From Candidatus Vallotiella sp. (ex Adelges kitamiensis) (GTDB lineage Bacteria; Pseudomonadota; Gammaproteobacteria; Burkholderiales; Burkholderiaceae), in the NCBI RefSeq assembly GCF_020342435.1, contig NZ_CP080504.1, forward strand, positions 1-64,000: DNA of 64,000 nt, given 5' to 3'. The notes below the pieces were generated by a model, which was given only the letters and a program-made list of their open reading frames with translations, was not told where the DNA came from and did not search any database. The stretch's first letter is position 1. Each line of letters opens with the position of its first letter. Below, piece by piece: positions 9,882-22,142 of the stretch. Both the position numbers and the translations under genes were made by a program.

Positions 9882-12800
9882 ATGAAAGCTTTGCTCGATC
9901 TATTCAAGCAAGTCCAGCAAGAAGAAGTTTTTGATGTAATCAAGATAAGCCTAGCCTCGCCGGATAAAATCCGGTCGTGGTCGTTTGGTGAGGTGAAAAA
10001 GCCGGAAACAATTAACTACCGCACGTTCAAGCCAGAACGTGATGGTTTATTCTGCGCGAAAATATTTGGCCCCATTAAGGACTATGAATGTCTATGCGGC
10101 AAATACAAACGCTTGAAACATCGCGGTGTAATCTGCGAAAAGTGCGGCGTTGAAGTAACGCTTTCGAAAGTGCGCCGAGAGCGTATGGGTCATATTGAGC
10201 TTGCTTCGCCAGTTGCGCATATATGGTTTCTAAAATCACTACCGTCGCGCCTAGGTATGGTGCTCGATATGACATTACGCGATATTGAGCGCGTTCTTTA
10301 TTTCGAAGCATATGTCGTAATTGATCCCGGTATGACGTCTCTCAAGGCGCGGCAGATCATGACCGAAGAGGATTACTATAAAGCTGAAGAAGATGGTGAG
10401 GAGTTCCGAGCGGAGATGGGCGCAGAAGGTATACGTGAACTACTGCGCTCAATTGATATTAATTCTCAGATCGAGCAACTTCGTGCTGAGTTGAAGAATA
10501 CCGGCTCCGAAGCGAAGATCAAGAAGTATGCAAAACGCCTAAAAGTACTTGAGGCATTTCAGCGTTCTGGCATTAAGCCGGAGTGGATGATTCTTGAGGT
10601 ACTGCCTGTTCTACCGCCAGAGTTGCGTCCACTAGTACCACTGGATGGTGGCCGGTTCGCGACGTCAGATCTAAATGATTTGTATCGCCGTGTGATCAAT
10701 CGTAATAATCGGTTAAAGCGCCTACTTGAGCTAAAAGCGCCCGAGATAATTATTCGAAATGAAAAGCGAATGTTGCAGGAAGTAGTAGACTCGTTGCTAG
10801 ACAATGGTCGTCGTGGTAAGGCTATGACTGGCGCTAATAAACGCCCCCTGAAATCTCTTGCAGATATGATCAAAGGCAAGGGTGGCCGCTTCCGCCAGAA
10901 TTTACTTGGTAAGCGAGTTGACTACTCTGGCCGATCAGTAATTGTTGTTGGTCCGACACTTAAACTTCATCAGTGTGGTTTGCCTAAGTTAATGGCACTT
11001 GAATTATTTAAGCCGTTTATTTTCAATAAGCTTGAAGTGATGGGCGTTGCAACAACTATTAAGGCGGCGAAGAAGGAAGTTGAAAGCCAGACACCAATTG
11101 TATGGGATATTCTTGAAGAAGTAATCCGCGAGCATCCAGTAATGTTAAACCGTGCGCCAACGCTGCATCGGCTTGGAATTCAAGCGTTCGATCCTGTACT
11201 AATAGAAGGTAAAGCAATCCAACTACATCCGCTCGTATGCGCAGCGTTTAACGCTGATTTCGATGGTGACCAGATGGCTGTGCATGTGCCGCTATCGCTC
11301 GAAGCACAGATGGAGGCGCGCACTCTAATGCTTGCGTCTAACAACGTTCTGTTCCCAGCCAACGGCGATCCTTCAATTGTTCCATCACAAGATATCGTAC
11401 TAGGATTGTATTACGCGACGCGCGAAGCAATCAATGCTAAGGGTGAGGGAATGACCTTTACTGGCGTTAGCGAAGTCCTGAGGGCATATGAGAATAAGGC
11501 GGTAGAACTAGCATCGCGTATTAATGTGCGAATTACTGAAATGGTAGCTAACAAGATTCAATCGGATAGTGAACCAAAATTTATAGCCAAGACCTTACTA
11601 TATACAACTACTGTAGGTCGTGCAATTCTCTCAGAGATTTTGCCACCAGGTCTGCCATTCAGTGTCCTGAATAAACCCTTAAAGAAGAAAGAAATTTCTC
11701 GACTGATTAATACTGCCTTCCGTTGTTGCGGTCTGCAAGAGACAGTGATTTTTGCCGATCAGCTCATGCAATCTGGATTCCACCTAGCTACCCGCGCCGG
11801 TATTTCGATCTGTGTTGATGACATGCTCGTACCGGCGCAAAAAGAAGCGATTGTAGGCGAAGCTGCTAAAAAAGTTAAGGAATATGATCGACAATATATG
11901 TCAGGCCTAGTTACTGCCCAGGAGCGCTATAATAACGTAGTCGACATTTGGTCAGCAACCTCTGAATTAGTTGGTAAAGCAATGATGAAGCGGCTGTCAA
12001 CCGAATCGGTAATCGACCGCAATGGTAATGAGACACGCCAGGAGTCATTTAACTCAATCTATATGATGGCAGACTCTGGTGCACGTGGTTCGGCAGTACA
12101 GATTCGTCAATTAGCGGGTATGCGTGGGCTTATGGCTAAGCCAGATGGCTCAATTATTGAGACGCCAATTACCGCAAACTTTCGAGAAGGCTTAAATGTA
12201 TTACAGTATTTTATCTCAACGCATGGTGCCCGAAAGGGATTAGCAGATACTGCGTTAAAAACTGCAAACTCAGGCTATCTAACTCGTCGTTTAGTCGACG
12301 TAACGCAGGATTTAGTAGTAGTTGAGGATGATTGCAATACTAGTAAGAGTGTGGCAATGAGAGCGCTTGTAGAAGGCGGTGAAGTTGTCGAAGCGCTGCG
12401 TGACCGGATTCTTGGTCGGGTAGCAGTAGTCGATATAATTAATACTGAAATTCAGGAAGTACTGTACCAATCAGGTACGCTGCTAGATGAAACTGCAGTT
12501 GAAGAAATTGAGCGTCTTAGTATCGATGAAGTACGTGTACGCACCCCGTTAACTTGTGAAACACGCTATGGTTTATGCGCAAAGTGCTATGGCCGCGATC
12601 TTGGGCGCGGTACACTAGTAAATGTGGGCGAAGCAGTTGGTGTAATTGCCGCACAATCAATCGGTGAGCCGGGTACGCAGCTAACAATGCGCACATTCCA
12701 TATTGGTGGTGCAGTATCACGAACGGCGGTGGCATCCAGTGTTGAGGCGAAGTCTAATGGAACTGCACGATTCACTCCGACGATGCGCTATGTGACAAAC

Positions 12801-14129
12801 GCAAAAAACGAACAGATTGTTATTTCTCGCTCCGGAGAAGTAGTTATCACAGATGACTACGGACGAGAGCGCGAATGCCATAAAATTCCGTATGGTGCAA
12901 CGCTATTGCAGTTAGATGGCACGCAAATTAAGGCAGGCACCCAGCTTGCAACGTGGGATCCAATGACACGTCCGATTATCACGGAGTACGGCGGTACCGT
13001 AAAGTTTGAAAATGTTGAAGAAGGCGTAACTGTTGCAAAACAGATCGATGAAGTAACTGGTCTATCGACTCTCGTTGTAATTGATGCAAAGCACTGCGGT
13101 TCTCAGTTGTCTAAGAGTGTACGCCCACAAGTAAAGCTGCTCCATAAAAGCGGTGACGAAGTAAAAATTCCGGGAACAGAGCATGCGGTACAGATTGGCT
13201 TCCAGGTCGGTGCACTAATTACTGTTAAAGATGGTCAGCAGGTTCAGATCGGTGAAGTACTAGCTCGTATTCCAACCGAGTCACAGAAAACTCGTGACAT
13301 TACCGGCGGTTTGCCTCGAGTTGCCGAGCTATTTGAAGCGCGTTCACCAAAGAATGCAGGCTTCTTAGCGGAAGTTACTGGAACAGTATCGTTCGGAAAA
13401 GATACGAAGGGCAAGCAGCGCTTGATCATTACAGACCTAGATGGTAATCAACATGAATTTTTAATTGCAAAAGAAAAACAAGTACTTGTACATGATGGCC
13501 AGGTTGTAAACAAGGGCGAGATGATTGTAGATGGGCCTGCCGATTCGCATGACATACTACGTCTACAGGGAATCGAAGCGCTATCTCGATATATCGTTGA
13601 TGAAGTACAAGACGTATATCGTTTGCAGGGTGTAAAAATTAATGACAAGCATATTGAGGTGATTGTGCGACAAATGCTGCGCCGCGTACAGATTATTGAT
13701 AACGCTGACACGCGGTTTATCCCGGGCGAACAAGTCGAACGCTCTGATATGCTGGACGAAAATGACCGGATCATTACGGAAGGTAAACGTCCGGCAACCT
13801 ATGAAAACGTGCTGCTTGGTATTACAAAAGCGTCACTGTCAACTGATTCGTTTATCTCAGCTGCATCGTTCCAAGAAACAACGCGCGTTTTAACTGAAGC
13901 TGCGATTATGGGCAAGCGCGACGACCTCCGTGGTCTAAAGGAGAATGTAATCGTTGGCCGCTTAATCCCAGCTGGTACAGGGCTTGCATTCCATAAGGCT
14001 AGAAAGAGAAAAGAAGTGGCTGATCAAGAACGTTTTCGGCAGATTGTAGCAGAAGAAGAACACGCGAGCCCATTTGACTTTACTTTACCAAAAACTCTAG
14101 TCGAACAGCCTCATTCTAAAAATGAGTAA
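9882..14129 (+). CDS. rpoC: DNA-directed RNA polymerase subunit beta'
   Basis: This is the catalytic beta-prime subunit, 1415 residues, a normal length. Visible hallmarks are the N-terminal zinc site ([20 protein letters not shown], about residues 71-90), the magnesium-binding NADFDGDQM (about 458-466), the bridge-helix/trigger-loop region, and the second zinc site made by CNTSKS and [13 protein letters not shown] (about 816-905). An ACTGGAGAGAAG site precedes the ATG. The gene ends the rplJL-rpoBC unit and is followed by a hairpin terminator. Confidence 0.98.
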   Translation: MKALLDLFKQVQQEEVFDVIKISLASPDKIRSWSFGEVKKPETINYRTFKPERDGLFCAKIFGPIKDYECLCGKYKRLKHRGVICEKCGVEVTLSKVRRERMGHIELASPVAHIWFLKSLPSRLGMVLDMTLRDIERVLYFEAYVVIDPGMTSLKARQIMTEEDYYKAEEDGEEFRAEMGAEGIRELLRSIDINSQIEQLRAELKNTGSEAKIKKYAKRLKVLEAFQRSGIKPEWMILEVLPVLPPELRPLVPLDGGRFATSDLNDLYRRVINRNNRLKRLLELKAPEIIIRNEKRMLQEVVDSLLDNGRRGKAMTGANKRPLKSLADMIKGKGGRFRQNLLGKRVDYSGRSVIVVGPTLKLHQCGLPKLMALELFKPFIFNKLEVMGVATTIKAAKKEVESQTPIVWDILEEVIREHPVMLNRAPTLHRLGIQAFDPVLIEGKAIQLHPLVCAAFNADFDGDQMAVHVPLSLEAQMEARTLMLASNNVLFPANGDPSIVPSQDIVLGLYYATREAINAKGEGMTFTGVSEVLRAYENKAVELASRINVRITEMVANKIQSDSEPKFIAKTLLYTTTVGRAILSEILPPGLPFSVLNKPLKKKEISRLINTAFRCCGLQETVIFADQLMQSGFHLATRAGISICVDDMLVPAQKEAIVGEAAKKVKEYDRQYMSGLVTAQERYNNVVDIWSATSELVGKAMMKRLSTESVIDRNGNETRQESFNSIYMMADSGARGSAVQIRQLAGMRGLMAKPDGSIIETPITANFREGLNVLQYFISTHGARKGLADTALKTANSGYLTRRLVDVTQDLVVVEDDCNTSKSVAMRALVEGGEVVEALRDRILGRVAVVDIINTEIQEVLYQSGTLLDETAVEEIERLSIDEVRVRTPLTCETRYGLCAKCYGRDLGRGTLVNVGEAVGVIAAQSIGEPGTQLTMRTFHIGGAVSRTAVASSVEAKSNGTARFTPTMRYVTNAKNEQIVISRSGEVVITDDYGRERECHKIPYGATLLQLDGTQIKAGTQLATWDPMTRPIITEYGGTVKFENVEEGVTVAKQIDEVTGLSTLVVIDAKHCGSQLSKSVRPQVKLLHKSGDEVKIPGTEHAVQIGFQVGALITVKDGQQVQIGEVLARIPTESQKTRDITGGLPRVAELFEARSPKNAGFLAEVTGTVSFGKDTKGKQRLIITDLDGNQHEFLIAKEKQVLVHDGQVVNKGEMIVDGPADSHDILRLQGIEALSRYIVDEVQDVYRLQGVKINDKHIEVIVRQMLRRVQIIDNADTRFIPGEQVERSDMLDENDRIITEGKRPATYENVLLGITKASLSTDSFISAASFQETTRVLTEAAIMGKRDDLRGLKENVIVGRLIPAGTGLAFHKARKRKEVADQERFRQIVAEEEHASPFDFTLPKTLVEQPHSKNE

Positions 14130-14200
14130 TATAGCGCTTGCTAGAGAATAATCAATAGTATTAGTGGGTTGTAACTACTTATTCCCCATTATAAAATGGT

Positions 14201-14234
14201 AATCCCCATATGTGAAAGCGTATGGGATTTTATC
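14201..14234 (+). terminator. Terminator downstream of rpoC
   Basis: CCCATATG (14205-14212) pairs with CGTATGGG (14219-14226) around a TGAAAG loop. Flanking AAT/ATT can extend the stem past one bulged C. It is followed by ATTTTATCC. It lies 75 bases after the rpoC stop and probably ends the rpoBC transcript. Confidence 0.6.
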
Positions 14235-14980
14235 CTTGTATGAAGTATACTAGATATTGAATAGTGAAACTTTATCGCCTAGTACTTGATATTTAGAGTT
14301 TCTCTAAGCGTTAAAAGCATCGAAAATAATAATATACACATGTATTGACTGTGATAAATACACTGTAAAAACGATGAAATGCCTCGAAGACTGCTACCAG
14401 CATACTGCCTAGTACGTAACATATATCTCTACTATAAAAAGATGATAAGTTTTTACTATAGAGAGTAGATAACTACTACTAGACGGCCCGATAGGGCGCG
14501 CTCTAAAAATATAGCAATATCAAGACTAGCCTATCTTAATTTTAGTAAAATTAAATAAGCTTAAGATACTAATGCACTGCATGATACTGCATCTATACTC
14601 TAATCTTCTCATTGCTTTGTGTTTGTAAGTTTTATTTTGTATAAAAAGTTTATTATCATGCGGGGAATATTATATAGGGGTAAGTGGCGGGCGCGGCAGT
14701 TTTCCTGACATCTAAAATTATAGATGCAAAAACGCTTTAAATAAAAGATACAAGACTATCTAAATTTCGTCCTCTCTATCTTGTTTGGGCAAGAATTTTG
14801 TTGCTTGTGTGAGTAATATTTTAGGTATTTCAAGAGGGAATATAAATCTAGCTATTCCGGGATAGGCGCATTAAGCTACCTTTATCAGCTATTGATAGAA
14901 CATACCTGCCTATGCGCGATTGATAAAATGCGTTGATCTAAATACGCATTGTGCAGCTGTGTTCTTATCCGTGGAGTTTC
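14235..14980. other. Long AT-rich spacer before recQ, no gene recognised
   Basis: About 750 bases with frequent stops in all frames and no protein-like segment that I can recognise on either strand. Composition is clearly more AT-rich than the genes on either side. It is best read as eroded DNA. The recQ promoter should be near its end, but I see no convincing -35/-10 pair. Confidence 0.6.
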
Positions 14981-16582
14981 ATGTCCCACTGTCTTACTTT
15001 ACTCAAAAAAGTTTTCGGATATCCTGCGTTTCGCGGTTCGCAAGCTGATATCATCGAACATGTTGCAGCGGGACACGATAGCCTCGTGCTAATGCCAACT
15101 GGGGGCGGTAAGTCTTTATGCTATCAAATTCCAGCGCTGATACGCCATAATGCCGGCCTGGGCGCTAGTATCGTAGTATCGCCGTTGATCGCATTGATGC
15201 AGGATCAAGTTGCGGCATTAACTAAAGCAGGAGTACGGGCAGCATACCTAAACTCCTCACTTACCTTAGCTGAGGTAGTTATAGCCGAGCGTGCATTTGT
15301 ACGTGCTGAGTTGCAATTATTGTATATTGCACCAGAGCGACTAATGACATCGCGGTTTCTAGAGCTACTGACAAGAAGCCGAATAGGGTTGTTTGCGATC
15401 GACGAAGCCCACTGTGTGTCTCAGTGGGGTCATGATTTCCGGTGCGAATACATGCGTCTATGTGCGTTGCATAAGCGTTTCCCGAGGGTACCTCGTATCG
15501 CTTTAACTGCGACAGCAGACACACTTACGCGAGAAGAAATAATCGAGAGGCTTGCACTACACCATGCTCGAGTATTTATTTCGAGCATTAATCGACCGAA
15601 CATTCGTTATCGAATCATTGAAAAAAATAACGCGCGTGCGCAATTACTGGATTTTATCCAGGCTGAACATACTAAGATAGATGGCACTACCGATACAGGC
15701 ATTGTTTATTGCCTATCGAGACGGAAAGTTGAGGAAACAGCCAACTGGCTTGTACGACAAGGGTTACGTGCGTTGCCATATCACGCCGGTATGGATGCGC
15801 GGCTTCGCCTGAAAAATCAACAGGTTTTCCAACACGAGGAAAGCGTTGTAATATGTGCAACAATTGCATTTGGAATGGGAATTGATAAACCCAACGTGCG
15901 CTTTGTCGCACATTTAGATCTGCCTAAGAGCATTGAAGGCTACTATCAAGAAACCGGTCGGGCAGGCCGAGATAACCACGCATCTAATGCGTGGATGGTT
16001 TACGGACTAGGTGATGTTATGCAACAGCGTAGGATGATTAGAGAATCTACGGCTAATGAGTTGTATAAAAGAGTGCAAACAGCGAAGCTTGAGGCATTGC
16101 TTGGATTATGCGAAACAGCTAAATGTCGGCGCGTGCAGCTACTCAGCTATTTTGGAGAAACAGGCCAGCCATGTGGCAACTGTGATATATGTCTAGATCC
16201 GCCAGCAACCTATGATGGTACACGTGAGGCACAGATGGCGCTCTCGTGTGTATACCGTGCGAAACGAGCTAGTGGCTTTGGGTTTGGCGAGAGTCACCTG
16301 ACTGACATATTATGCGGTAATAAAACTAAGCGTGTTAAGAGATGGGGGCATGACACCTTAAGTACTTTCAGTATTGGTGCATCATTGCCGGCGGAGCAAT
16401 GGCGATCTATTTTTCGTCAATTAATTGCGCTGGGCTTGCTTTCTATCGATCACGGAGGTCACGGCATACTAGTCCTTACAGAATTAAGTAAATCTGTGTT
16501 GAAAGGGGAGCGTAATATTACGCTGCGCCAATACAGCAAATTTAAACGGGATACGCAAGGCGGATGGCACACATTATGGTAA
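14981..16582 (+). CDS. recQ: ATP-dependent DNA helicase RecQ, lacking the HRDC domain
   Basis: RecQ is a 3'-5' helicase of recombination and fork repair. The ATG at 14981 ([19 protein letters not shown]) gives 533 residues; the frame is open ten codons further upstream. Seen are Walker [14 protein letters not shown] (about 41-53), DEAHC, LTATAD, the QETGRAGRD motif, and the RQC zinc cysteines ([12 protein letters not shown]...CGNCDIC, about 380-405) plus a winged-helix region. Relatives are about 610 residues with a C-terminal HRDC domain. Here translation stops right after RQC, and a frame-shifted HRDC remnant may lie downstream. The catalytic core looks intact, so residual helicase activity is likely. 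Confidence 0.92.
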   Translation: MSHCLTLLKKVFGYPAFRGSQADIIEHVAAGHDSLVLMPTGGGKSLCYQIPALIRHNAGLGASIVVSPLIALMQDQVAALTKAGVRAAYLNSSLTLAEVVIAERAFVRAELQLLYIAPERLMTSRFLELLTRSRIGLFAIDEAHCVSQWGHDFRCEYMRLCALHKRFPRVPRIALTATADTLTREEIIERLALHHARVFISSINRPNIRYRIIEKNNARAQLLDFIQAEHTKIDGTTDTGIVYCLSRRKVEETANWLVRQGLRALPYHAGMDARLRLKNQQVFQHEESVVICATIAFGMGIDKPNVRFVAHLDLPKSIEGYYQETGRAGRDNHASNAWMVYGLGDVMQQRRMIRESTANELYKRVQTAKLEALLGLCETAKCRRVQLLSYFGETGQPCGNCDICLDPPATYDGTREAQMALSCVYRAKRASGFGFGESHLTDILCGNKTKRVKRWGHDTLSTFSIGASLPAEQWRSIFRQLIALGLLSIDHGGHGILVLTELSKSVLKGERNITLRQYSKFKRDTQGGWHTLW

Positions 16583-16649
16583 TTTAGTTTAATCGCTAGT
16601 ATGTCGTTATTCAGTATACGTACTAGAGGGGCAGTTAACGCCTAGCGTC

Positions 16650-16736
16650 GCTAGAGCGCTCAAGCCTAGCCCACGTTATTTTCACAATGTAATACTTAAC
16701 GAACTAGCCTACACTGCGGAAAATATCATCCGATAG
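16650..16736 (+). pseudogene. Possible HRDC-domain remnant of recQ
   Basis: In the +1 frame relative to recQ, codons from 16650 read ARALKPSPRYFHNVILNELA and then run to a TAG at 16734. The segment FHNVILNELA aligns with the conserved HRDC pattern IFHDATLREIA. It lies 67 bases beyond the recQ stop, where the HRDC domain would be after loss of the linker. The match is short and judged by eye. The remainder of 16583-17023 shows no gene. Confidence 0.45.
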
Positions 16737-16858
16737 ACTATGCCGCGCATCAAGCCGAAGCACTTTTAAATTTGAAGGGCTCAGTCACTAGAGAGATAAG
16801 CAGGCACCCATTTTATAGCATCAGTCATTCTCTTATCATAATAAGATTATAAAATCTG

Positions 16859-16886
16859 TTGACGTACTTACAAAGTTTAGAATAGC
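16859..16886 (+). promoter_or_regulatory. Candidate promoter of the str operon
   Basis: TTGACG (16859-16864) is followed by TAGAAT (16878-16883) with only 13 bases between, or by AATAGC (16881-16886) with 16 bases. No better pair is visible in the 441-base spacer before rpsL, and strong ribosomal promoters are expected here. The short spacing to the better -10 suggests either a small deletion or a weaker promoter. Confidence 0.35.
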
Positions 16887-17023
16887 ATGAAGAGATATTC
16901 TATCGGCAAAACCGTGCACGCATCGTTGGCTATTCTTTCGATACTTAGACCCCTGCTAGATTATCTAGCATGACCTCTACCTAGGCCTGCGTCATCCGGT
17001 TTTGACTACTTCTAGGAATCAAT

Positions 17024-17404
17024 ATGCCGACCATTAACCAATTGGTTCGCAAAGGTCGCACTTCGGAGCATGCGAAGAGCAAAAGCCCGGCTTTGCAGGA
17101 CTGCCCGCAGCGGCGCGGTGTGTGTACTCGTGTGTACACGACAACGCCCAAGAAACCAAACTCAGCGCTTCGTAAAGTCGCAAAGATTCGTCTGACGAAT
17201 GGCTTCGAGGTTATCTCATACATTGGTGGTGAGGGCCATAACCTGCAGGAGCACTCAGTTGTATTAATCCGTGGCGGCCGGGTTAAAGATTTGCCAGGTG
17301 TGCGTTACCACACAGTGCGAGGATCACTTGATACCCAGGGCGTTAAAAACCGCAAACAAGCTCGATCAAAGTACGGCGCAAAGCGTACTACTTCAGGTAA
17401 GTAA
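17024..17404 (+). CDS. rpsL: 30S ribosomal protein S12
   Basis: S12 lies at the decoding centre. The 126-residue protein contains [20 protein letters not shown] (about residues 40-59) with the lysine at the classic streptomycin-resistance position 43 unchanged. [17 protein letters not shown] (about 84-100) keeps the second such lysine. The sequence therefore predicts streptomycin sensitivity. It is first gene of the str operon; rpsG follows after 154 bases. Confidence 0.98.
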   Translation: MPTINQLVRKGRTSEHAKSKSPALQDCPQRRGVCTRVYTTTPKKPNSALRKVAKIRLTNGFEVISYIGGEGHNLQEHSVVLIRGGRVKDLPGVRYHTVRGSLDTQGVKNRKQARSKYGAKRTTSGK

Positions 17405-17558
17405 ATAGTATTGCTATCGAAAAGCAGTGACGCTAAATAATTAAACTCTATCAAGCAAGTACTCACATAGTAAGGGTAGTTAATCACAAGATAGAGAGAA
17501 ATTTAATAGGTAGCCGCATAAGAAAAAACCACCGCAACTGAATAGTTAAAGGAAAAAA

Positions 17559-18029
17559 ATGCCGCGTCGTCGCGAAGTCTCCAAGCGAGAAATATTGCCA
17601 GATCCAAAATTCGGTAATATTGATGTTGCAAAATTTATGAACGTGCTAATGCTTTCAGGAAAGAAATCAGTCGCTGAACGTATTGTATATGGGGCTTTTG
17701 AGCAAATACAAGGCAAAAGCGGGAAAGATCCACTTGAAGTATTTACTGCCGCGCTGAATAACGTGAAGCCAGTAGTTGAAGTAAAAAGTCGTCGCGTTGG
17801 TGGCGCGAATTATCAGGTCCCGGTTGAAGTGCGGCCATCACGCCGCATGGCATTGTCGATGCGTTGGTTGCGCGAAGCCGCGAAAAAACGTAGTGAAAAG
17901 TCCATGGTACTGCGTCTAGCCGGAGAATTGCTCGAAGCTATAGAAGGCCGAGGCGGGGCGATGAAAAAGCGCGATGAAGTACACCGGATGGCGGAAGCAA
18001 ATAGGGCTTTCTCGCATTTCCGTTTCTAA
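17559..18029 (+). CDS. rpsG: 30S ribosomal protein S7
   Basis: S7 nucleates assembly of the 30S head. It has 156 residues, the usual length, beginning [19 protein letters not shown] and ending FSHFRF. The conserved [16 protein letters not shown] region is at about residues 88-103. An AAAGGA site lies just before the ATG. A strong hairpin separates it from fusA. Confidence 0.98.
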   Translation: MPRRREVSKREILPDPKFGNIDVAKFMNVLMLSGKKSVAERIVYGAFEQIQGKSGKDPLEVFTAALNNVKPVVEVKSRRVGGANYQVPVEVRPSRRMALSMRWLREAAKKRSEKSMVLRLAGELLEAIEGRGGAMKKRDEVHRMAEANRAFSHFRF

Positions 18030-18074
18030 TAGCTAGTTAGACTGGAAGTCTGTAATAAGCAGAGAAAGAAATTT

Positions 18075-18109
18075 CGGGCGGGTGCGCTTCCGGAGCGCCT
18101 CGCCCGTTT
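18075..18109 (+). terminator. GC-rich hairpin between rpsG and fusA
   Basis: CGGGCGGG-T-GCGCT (18075-18088) pairs with AGCGC-CTCGCCCG (18094-18106), giving 13 base pairs with one bulged T and a TCCGG loop, then TTTGTG. It stands out because spacers here are usually AT-rich. It may be a partial terminator or an RNA-stability element adjusting fusA-tuf against rpsLG expression. Confidence 0.6.
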
Positions 18110-18162
18110 GTGTTAGAGCGCATCGCGGTTTTTCCGCTGCGCAATCTTCTTGAGAGATTAAA

Positions 18163-20265
18163 GTGGCTCGTAAGACTCCTATCGAGCGTTACCGTAATAT
18201 CGGTATTAGCGCTCATATTGACGCCGGAAAGACGACGACAACAGAGCGTATCCTGTTTTACACGGGTGTAAATCACAAGATCGGCGAAGTGCATGATGGT
18301 GCTGCAACGATGGATTGGATGGAGCAAGAGCAGGAACGTGGTATCACAATTACATCCGCTGCGACAACGGCCTTCTGGAAAGGCATGGGTAACAACTACC
18401 CAGAGCACCGAATTAATATTATCGATACGCCCGGTCACGTCGATTTTACAATCGAGGTCGAGCGTTCAATGCGCGTCCTGGATGGCGCATGTATGGTGTA
18501 CTGCGCTGTCGGCGGCGTTCAGCCGCAATCGGAAACGGTATGGCGCCAAGCTAATAAGTACAAGGTGCCGCGTCTCGCGTTTGTTAACAAAATGGACCGT
18601 ACGGGCGCAAACTTCTTTAAGGTATATGAGCAGTTAAAGATGCGCTTGAAGGCTAATCCAGTGCCGATCGTCGTGCCGATTGGTTCAGAAGAGTCATTTA
18701 GAGGTGTTGTTGATCTCTTGAAGATGAAAGCGATTATTTGGGAGGATGCTTCACAAGGAACAAAGTTTGAATATACAGATATTCCGCTGGAACTCGTAGA
18801 TACGTGTAGAGAGTGGCGTGAGAAGATAATCGAGGCGGCTGCTGAAGCGAGCGAGGCACTAATGGAAAAGTATCTTAGTGGTGAGACGTTAAGTGAAGCT
18901 GAGATTGTCAAGGCGCTGCGCGATCGCACAATTGCTTGTGAAATTCAGCCAATGTTATGTGGGACTGCATTCAAGAATAAAGGCGTGCAGCGCATGCTAG
19001 ACGCGGTGATCGATTTCTTACCATCGCCGATCGACATTCCGCCGGTTAAAGACGAGACTAAGAGTGGTGAAAATGTAGAACGCTATGCGTCAGATAGCGA
19101 AAAATTCTCAGCACTCGCGTTTAAAATTATGACAGACCCATTTGTTGGTCAATTAATTTTTTTCCGTGTGTATTCAGGTGTCGTAAATTCTGGCGATACA
19201 GTGCTAAATTCAACAAAAGGCAAAAAAGAGCGTATTGGGCGGATTCTACAAATGCATGCGAATCAGCGCGAGGAAATTAAAGAGGTACGTGCTGGCGATA
19301 TTGCCGCTGCAGTTGGACTGAAAGAAGTGACCACTGGTGACACACTATGTGCTCTGGTGAACCCAATTGTGCTTGAGCGTATGCTATTTCCAGAGCCAGT
19401 TATCTCACAGGCTGTTGAACCAAAGACAAGAGCTGACCAGGAAAAGATGGGTATTGCACTCAACCGTCTAGCTCAAGAAGACCCCTCTTTTCGCGTACAT
19501 TCTGATGAAGAATCTGGGCAGACAATTATCTCGGGTATGGGAGAATTACATCTAGAAATCTTAGTCGATCGGATGCAGCGCGAATTTAATGTCGCAGCGA
19601 CAGTCGGTAAGCCACAGGTTGCTTACCGCGAGACAATACGAAATTCAGCAGTTGATGTCGAAGGCAAGTTCATTAAGCAATCTGGAGGGCGAGGTCAATA
19701 CGGTCACGCCGTAATTATGCTAGAACCCAATGAACAGGGTAAAGGCTATAAATTCATTGATGAGATAAAAGGTGGTGTAATTCCGCGTGAGTATATCCCT
19801 GCGGTTGATAAAGGCATTCAAGAAACACTAAAAAGTGGCGTGCTAGCTGGCTTCCCGGTTGTCGATGTGATAGTACATTTAACGTTCGGTTCATATCATG
19901 ATGTAGATTCAAACGAAAATGCATTCCGAATAGCCGGATCAATAGCGTTCAAGGAAGCAATGCGGCGAGCGAATCCAGTAATTCTAGAACCAATGATGGC
20001 TGTCGAAGTTGAAACACCAGAAGAATATATGGGAAATGTAATGGGTGACCTATCAGGTCGCCGCGGTATTGTGCAGGGTATGGAGGATATGGTCAGCAGC
20101 GGTAAGATTATTCGTTCTGAGGTACCGATGTCAGAAATGTTCGGTTACTCAACATCGTTACGTTCGCTGACGCAAGGCCGCGCTACATACACAATGGAGT
20201 TTAAACACTATGCCGAGGCTCCACGCCATGTTGCTGATACGATTATAAATGCAAAGACGAAATAA
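18163..20265 (+). CDS. fusA: Elongation factor G
   Basis: EF-G drives ribosomal translocation. The 700-residue protein begins at a GTG ([20 protein letters not shown]) with GAGAG upstream. GTPase motifs are AHIDAGKTT (about residues 17-25), DTPGH (about 88-92) and NKMD (about 142-145), followed by domains II-V including [10 protein letters not shown]. It is the third gene of the str operon and is followed by tuf after 44 bases. Confidence 0.98.
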   Translation: MARKTPIERYRNIGISAHIDAGKTTTTERILFYTGVNHKIGEVHDGAATMDWMEQEQERGITITSAATTAFWKGMGNNYPEHRINIIDTPGHVDFTIEVERSMRVLDGACMVYCAVGGVQPQSETVWRQANKYKVPRLAFVNKMDRTGANFFKVYEQLKMRLKANPVPIVVPIGSEESFRGVVDLLKMKAIIWEDASQGTKFEYTDIPLELVDTCREWREKIIEAAAEASEALMEKYLSGETLSEAEIVKALRDRTIACEIQPMLCGTAFKNKGVQRMLDAVIDFLPSPIDIPPVKDETKSGENVERYASDSEKFSALAFKIMTDPFVGQLIFFRVYSGVVNSGDTVLNSTKGKKERIGRILQMHANQREEIKEVRAGDIAAAVGLKEVTTGDTLCALVNPIVLERMLFPEPVISQAVEPKTRADQEKMGIALNRLAQEDPSFRVHSDEESGQTIISGMGELHLEILVDRMQREFNVAATVGKPQVAYRETIRNSAVDVEGKFIKQSGGRGQYGHAVIMLEPNEQGKGYKFIDEIKGGVIPREYIPAVDKGIQETLKSGVLAGFPVVDVIVHLTFGSYHDVDSNENAFRIAGSIAFKEAMRRANPVILEPMMAVEVETPEEYMGNVMGDLSGRRGIVQGMEDMVSSGKIIRSEVPMSEMFGYSTSLRSLTQGRATYTMEFKHYAEAPRHVADTIINAKTK

Positions 20266-20309
20266 TTAGTTAGTACGGTATTCAAGAAACATTTTTAAAA
20301 GAAGAGAAA

Positions 20310-21500
20310 ATGGCTAAAGGCAAGTTTAGACGAACCAAGCCGCACGTGAACGTAGGCACGATCGGTCACGTTGACCATGGCAAAACCACACTGACGGCGG
20401 CACTCGCGACAGTGCTATCATCGAGGTTTGGTGGCGAAGCGAAGAAATACGATGAGATTGATGCAGCGCCGGAAGAAAAAGCTCGTGGCATTACGATCAA
20501 TACAGCGCATATTGAGTATGAGACAGAACAGCGTCACTATGCACATGTAGACTGCCCGGGTCACGCAGACTACGTGAAAAATATGATCACGGGCGCAGCA
20601 CAGATGGATGGCGCGATCCTAGTTGTGTCGGCTGCTGACGGCCCGATGCCCCAAACGCGTGAGCACATTCTACTAGCACGTCAGGTGGGTGTACCGTATA
20701 TCGTTGTATTCCTGAATAAATGCGATATGGTAGACGATGCGGAGCTGCTCGAACTAGTAGAAATGGAAGTGCGCGAGCTGCTATCTAAGTATGAGTTTCC
20801 TGGCGATAATACACCGATTATTAAAGGTTCGGCGAAGCTAGCCCTAGAGGGAGACAAAAGCGAGTTAGGTGAGGCAGCGATGCTAAGTCTGGCTAATGCG
20901 TTAGATGTGCACATCCCAACACCTGAGCGTGTGGTAGATGGCACATTTCTCATGCCGGTGGAAGATGTCTTCTCAATTTCCGGCCGTGGCACCGTAGTTA
21001 CTGGACGCGTGGAGCGTGGAGTAATTAAGGTTGGTGAAGAAATTGAGATTGTGGGTATACGCAACACATCAAAGACAACATGTACAGGCGTGGAGATGTT
21101 CCGAAAACTTTTAGACCAGGGTCAAGCTGGTGATAACGTAGGTATACTACTACGTGGTACTAAGCGTGAGGATGTAGAGCGCGGCCAAGTATTATCTAAG
21201 CCTGGGACAATCACGCCACATACGCACTTCACAGCAGAAGTATACGTGCTAAGTAAAGACGAAGGCGGGCGACACACGCCATTTTTTAATAATTATCGGC
21301 CGCAATTCTATTTCCGAACGACAGATGTGACAGGCTCAATTGAGTTACCTCTAGACAAAGAAATGGTGATGCCGGGTGATAACATATCGATCACAGTCAA
21401 GTTAATTGCGCCAATCGCAATGGAAGAAGGCCTGCGCTTTGCAATCCGTGAAGGTGGTCGTACTGTCGGTGCTGGTGTTGTTGCTAAGATTATTAAATAA
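20310..21500 (+). CDS. tuf: Elongation factor Tu, copy 2
   Basis: This is the tufA-position copy, 396 residues, identical in protein sequence to the copy at 547. The DNA identity appears to begin three bases before the ATG and to end 33 bases after the stop (20307-21533 against 544-1770). Upstream of that the two leaders differ completely. This copy would be expressed with fusA in the str operon and ends at a hairpin terminator. Two tuf genes are common in proteobacteria; keeping both in a reduced genome is less usual. Confidence 0.98.
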   Translation: MAKGKFRRTKPHVNVGTIGHVDHGKTTLTAALATVLSSRFGGEAKKYDEIDAAPEEKARGITINTAHIEYETEQRHYAHVDCPGHADYVKNMITGAAQMDGAILVVSAADGPMPQTREHILLARQVGVPYIVVFLNKCDMVDDAELLELVEMEVRELLSKYEFPGDNTPIIKGSAKLALEGDKSELGEAAMLSLANALDVHIPTPERVVDGTFLMPVEDVFSISGRGTVVTGRVERGVIKVGEEIEIVGIRNTSKTTCTGVEMFRKLLDQGQAGDNVGILLRGTKREDVERGQVLSKPGTITPHTHFTAEVYVLSKDEGGRHTPFFNNYRPQFYFRTTDVTGSIELPLDKEMVMPGDNISITVKLIAPIAMEEGLRFAIREGGRTVGAGVVAKIIK

Positions 21501-21540
21501 AACACAGCTTTTATTATAGGAATATATTGTAGTGTCCGGA

Positions 21541-21585
21541 GCAGCTTACCCGTTTTCTATTAGGGAAGCTGCTTTGTGTTCTTTT
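21541..21585 (+). terminator. Terminator of the str operon
   Basis: GCAGCTT-A-CCC (21541-21551) pairs with GGG-AAGCTGC (21563-21572) with one bulged A and an 11-base loop, followed by the T-rich tail TTTGTGTTCTTTT. It begins just beyond the end of the tuf repeat and precedes rpsJ by about 45 bases, so read-through into the S10 operon is possible. Confidence 0.7.
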
Positions 21586-21628
21586 ATTATAGCGACGTAA
21601 TATCGCTTCGCTCTTTACAGGAAATGTC

Positions 21629-21940
21629 ATGCAAAAGCAGAAAATCCGTATTCGACTAAGAGCTTTCGACTATAAGCTAGTTGATCAATCGGCGCGCCAG
21701 ATTTTCGAGACAGTACAGCGCACCGGAGCGGTTCTCGTCGGGCCAATTCCGCTGCCGCGGCGCATCCAGCGGTTCGACATCCTGCGCTCGCCACATGTGA
21801 ATAAAACATCGCGCGATCAGCTAGAGATCCGTACGCACCTACGCCTTTTAGATATTATTGATCCAACAGATAAAACCGTCGATGCACTTATGAAGCTTGA
21901 CTTACCTGCCGGCGTAGACGTTGAAATAAAGCTACAGTAA
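21629..21940 (+). CDS. rpsJ: 30S ribosomal protein S10
   Basis: S10 is a 30S head protein that also serves transcription antitermination as NusE. The 103-residue protein begins [20 protein letters not shown] and includes [20 protein letters not shown] (about residues 37-56). An ACAGGAA site precedes the ATG. It is separated from rplC by 200 bases that contain an extra promoter, so it may be transcribed partly with the str operon. Confidence 0.98.
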   Translation: MQKQKIRIRLRAFDYKLVDQSARQIFETVQRTGAVLVGPIPLPRRIQRFDILRSPHVNKTSRDQLEIRTHLRLLDIIDPTDKTVDALMKLDLPAGVDVEIKLQ

Positions 21941-22000
21941 CAGCTTCTCTGCCCCACACGTCACGCAGTAATAGAGCGACACCTGAAAGTCATTGATTTC

Positions 22001-22029
22001 TTTCAAAAATACGAGATTTCTGCTAGAAT
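22001..22029 (+). promoter_or_regulatory. Promoter between rpsJ and rplC
   Basis: TTTCAA (22001-22006), 17 bases, then TAGAAT (22024-22029), preceded by TGC as in extended -10 promoters. The start would be near 22036, leaving a leader of about 105 bases before rplC at 22143. This leader could hold the L4-responsive control region of the S10 operon, which I cannot identify directly. Confidence 0.55.
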
Positions 22030-22142
22030 CCTTTCGTATTTACGTTTTAAAAATTAATGTAACTTATAAGCGTTAAGCTTTTTTGATTTGCCAGTAATTA
22101 GTAATCAGCCCCGACCAATCGTAGTCGGAAATGGAGAGAACA

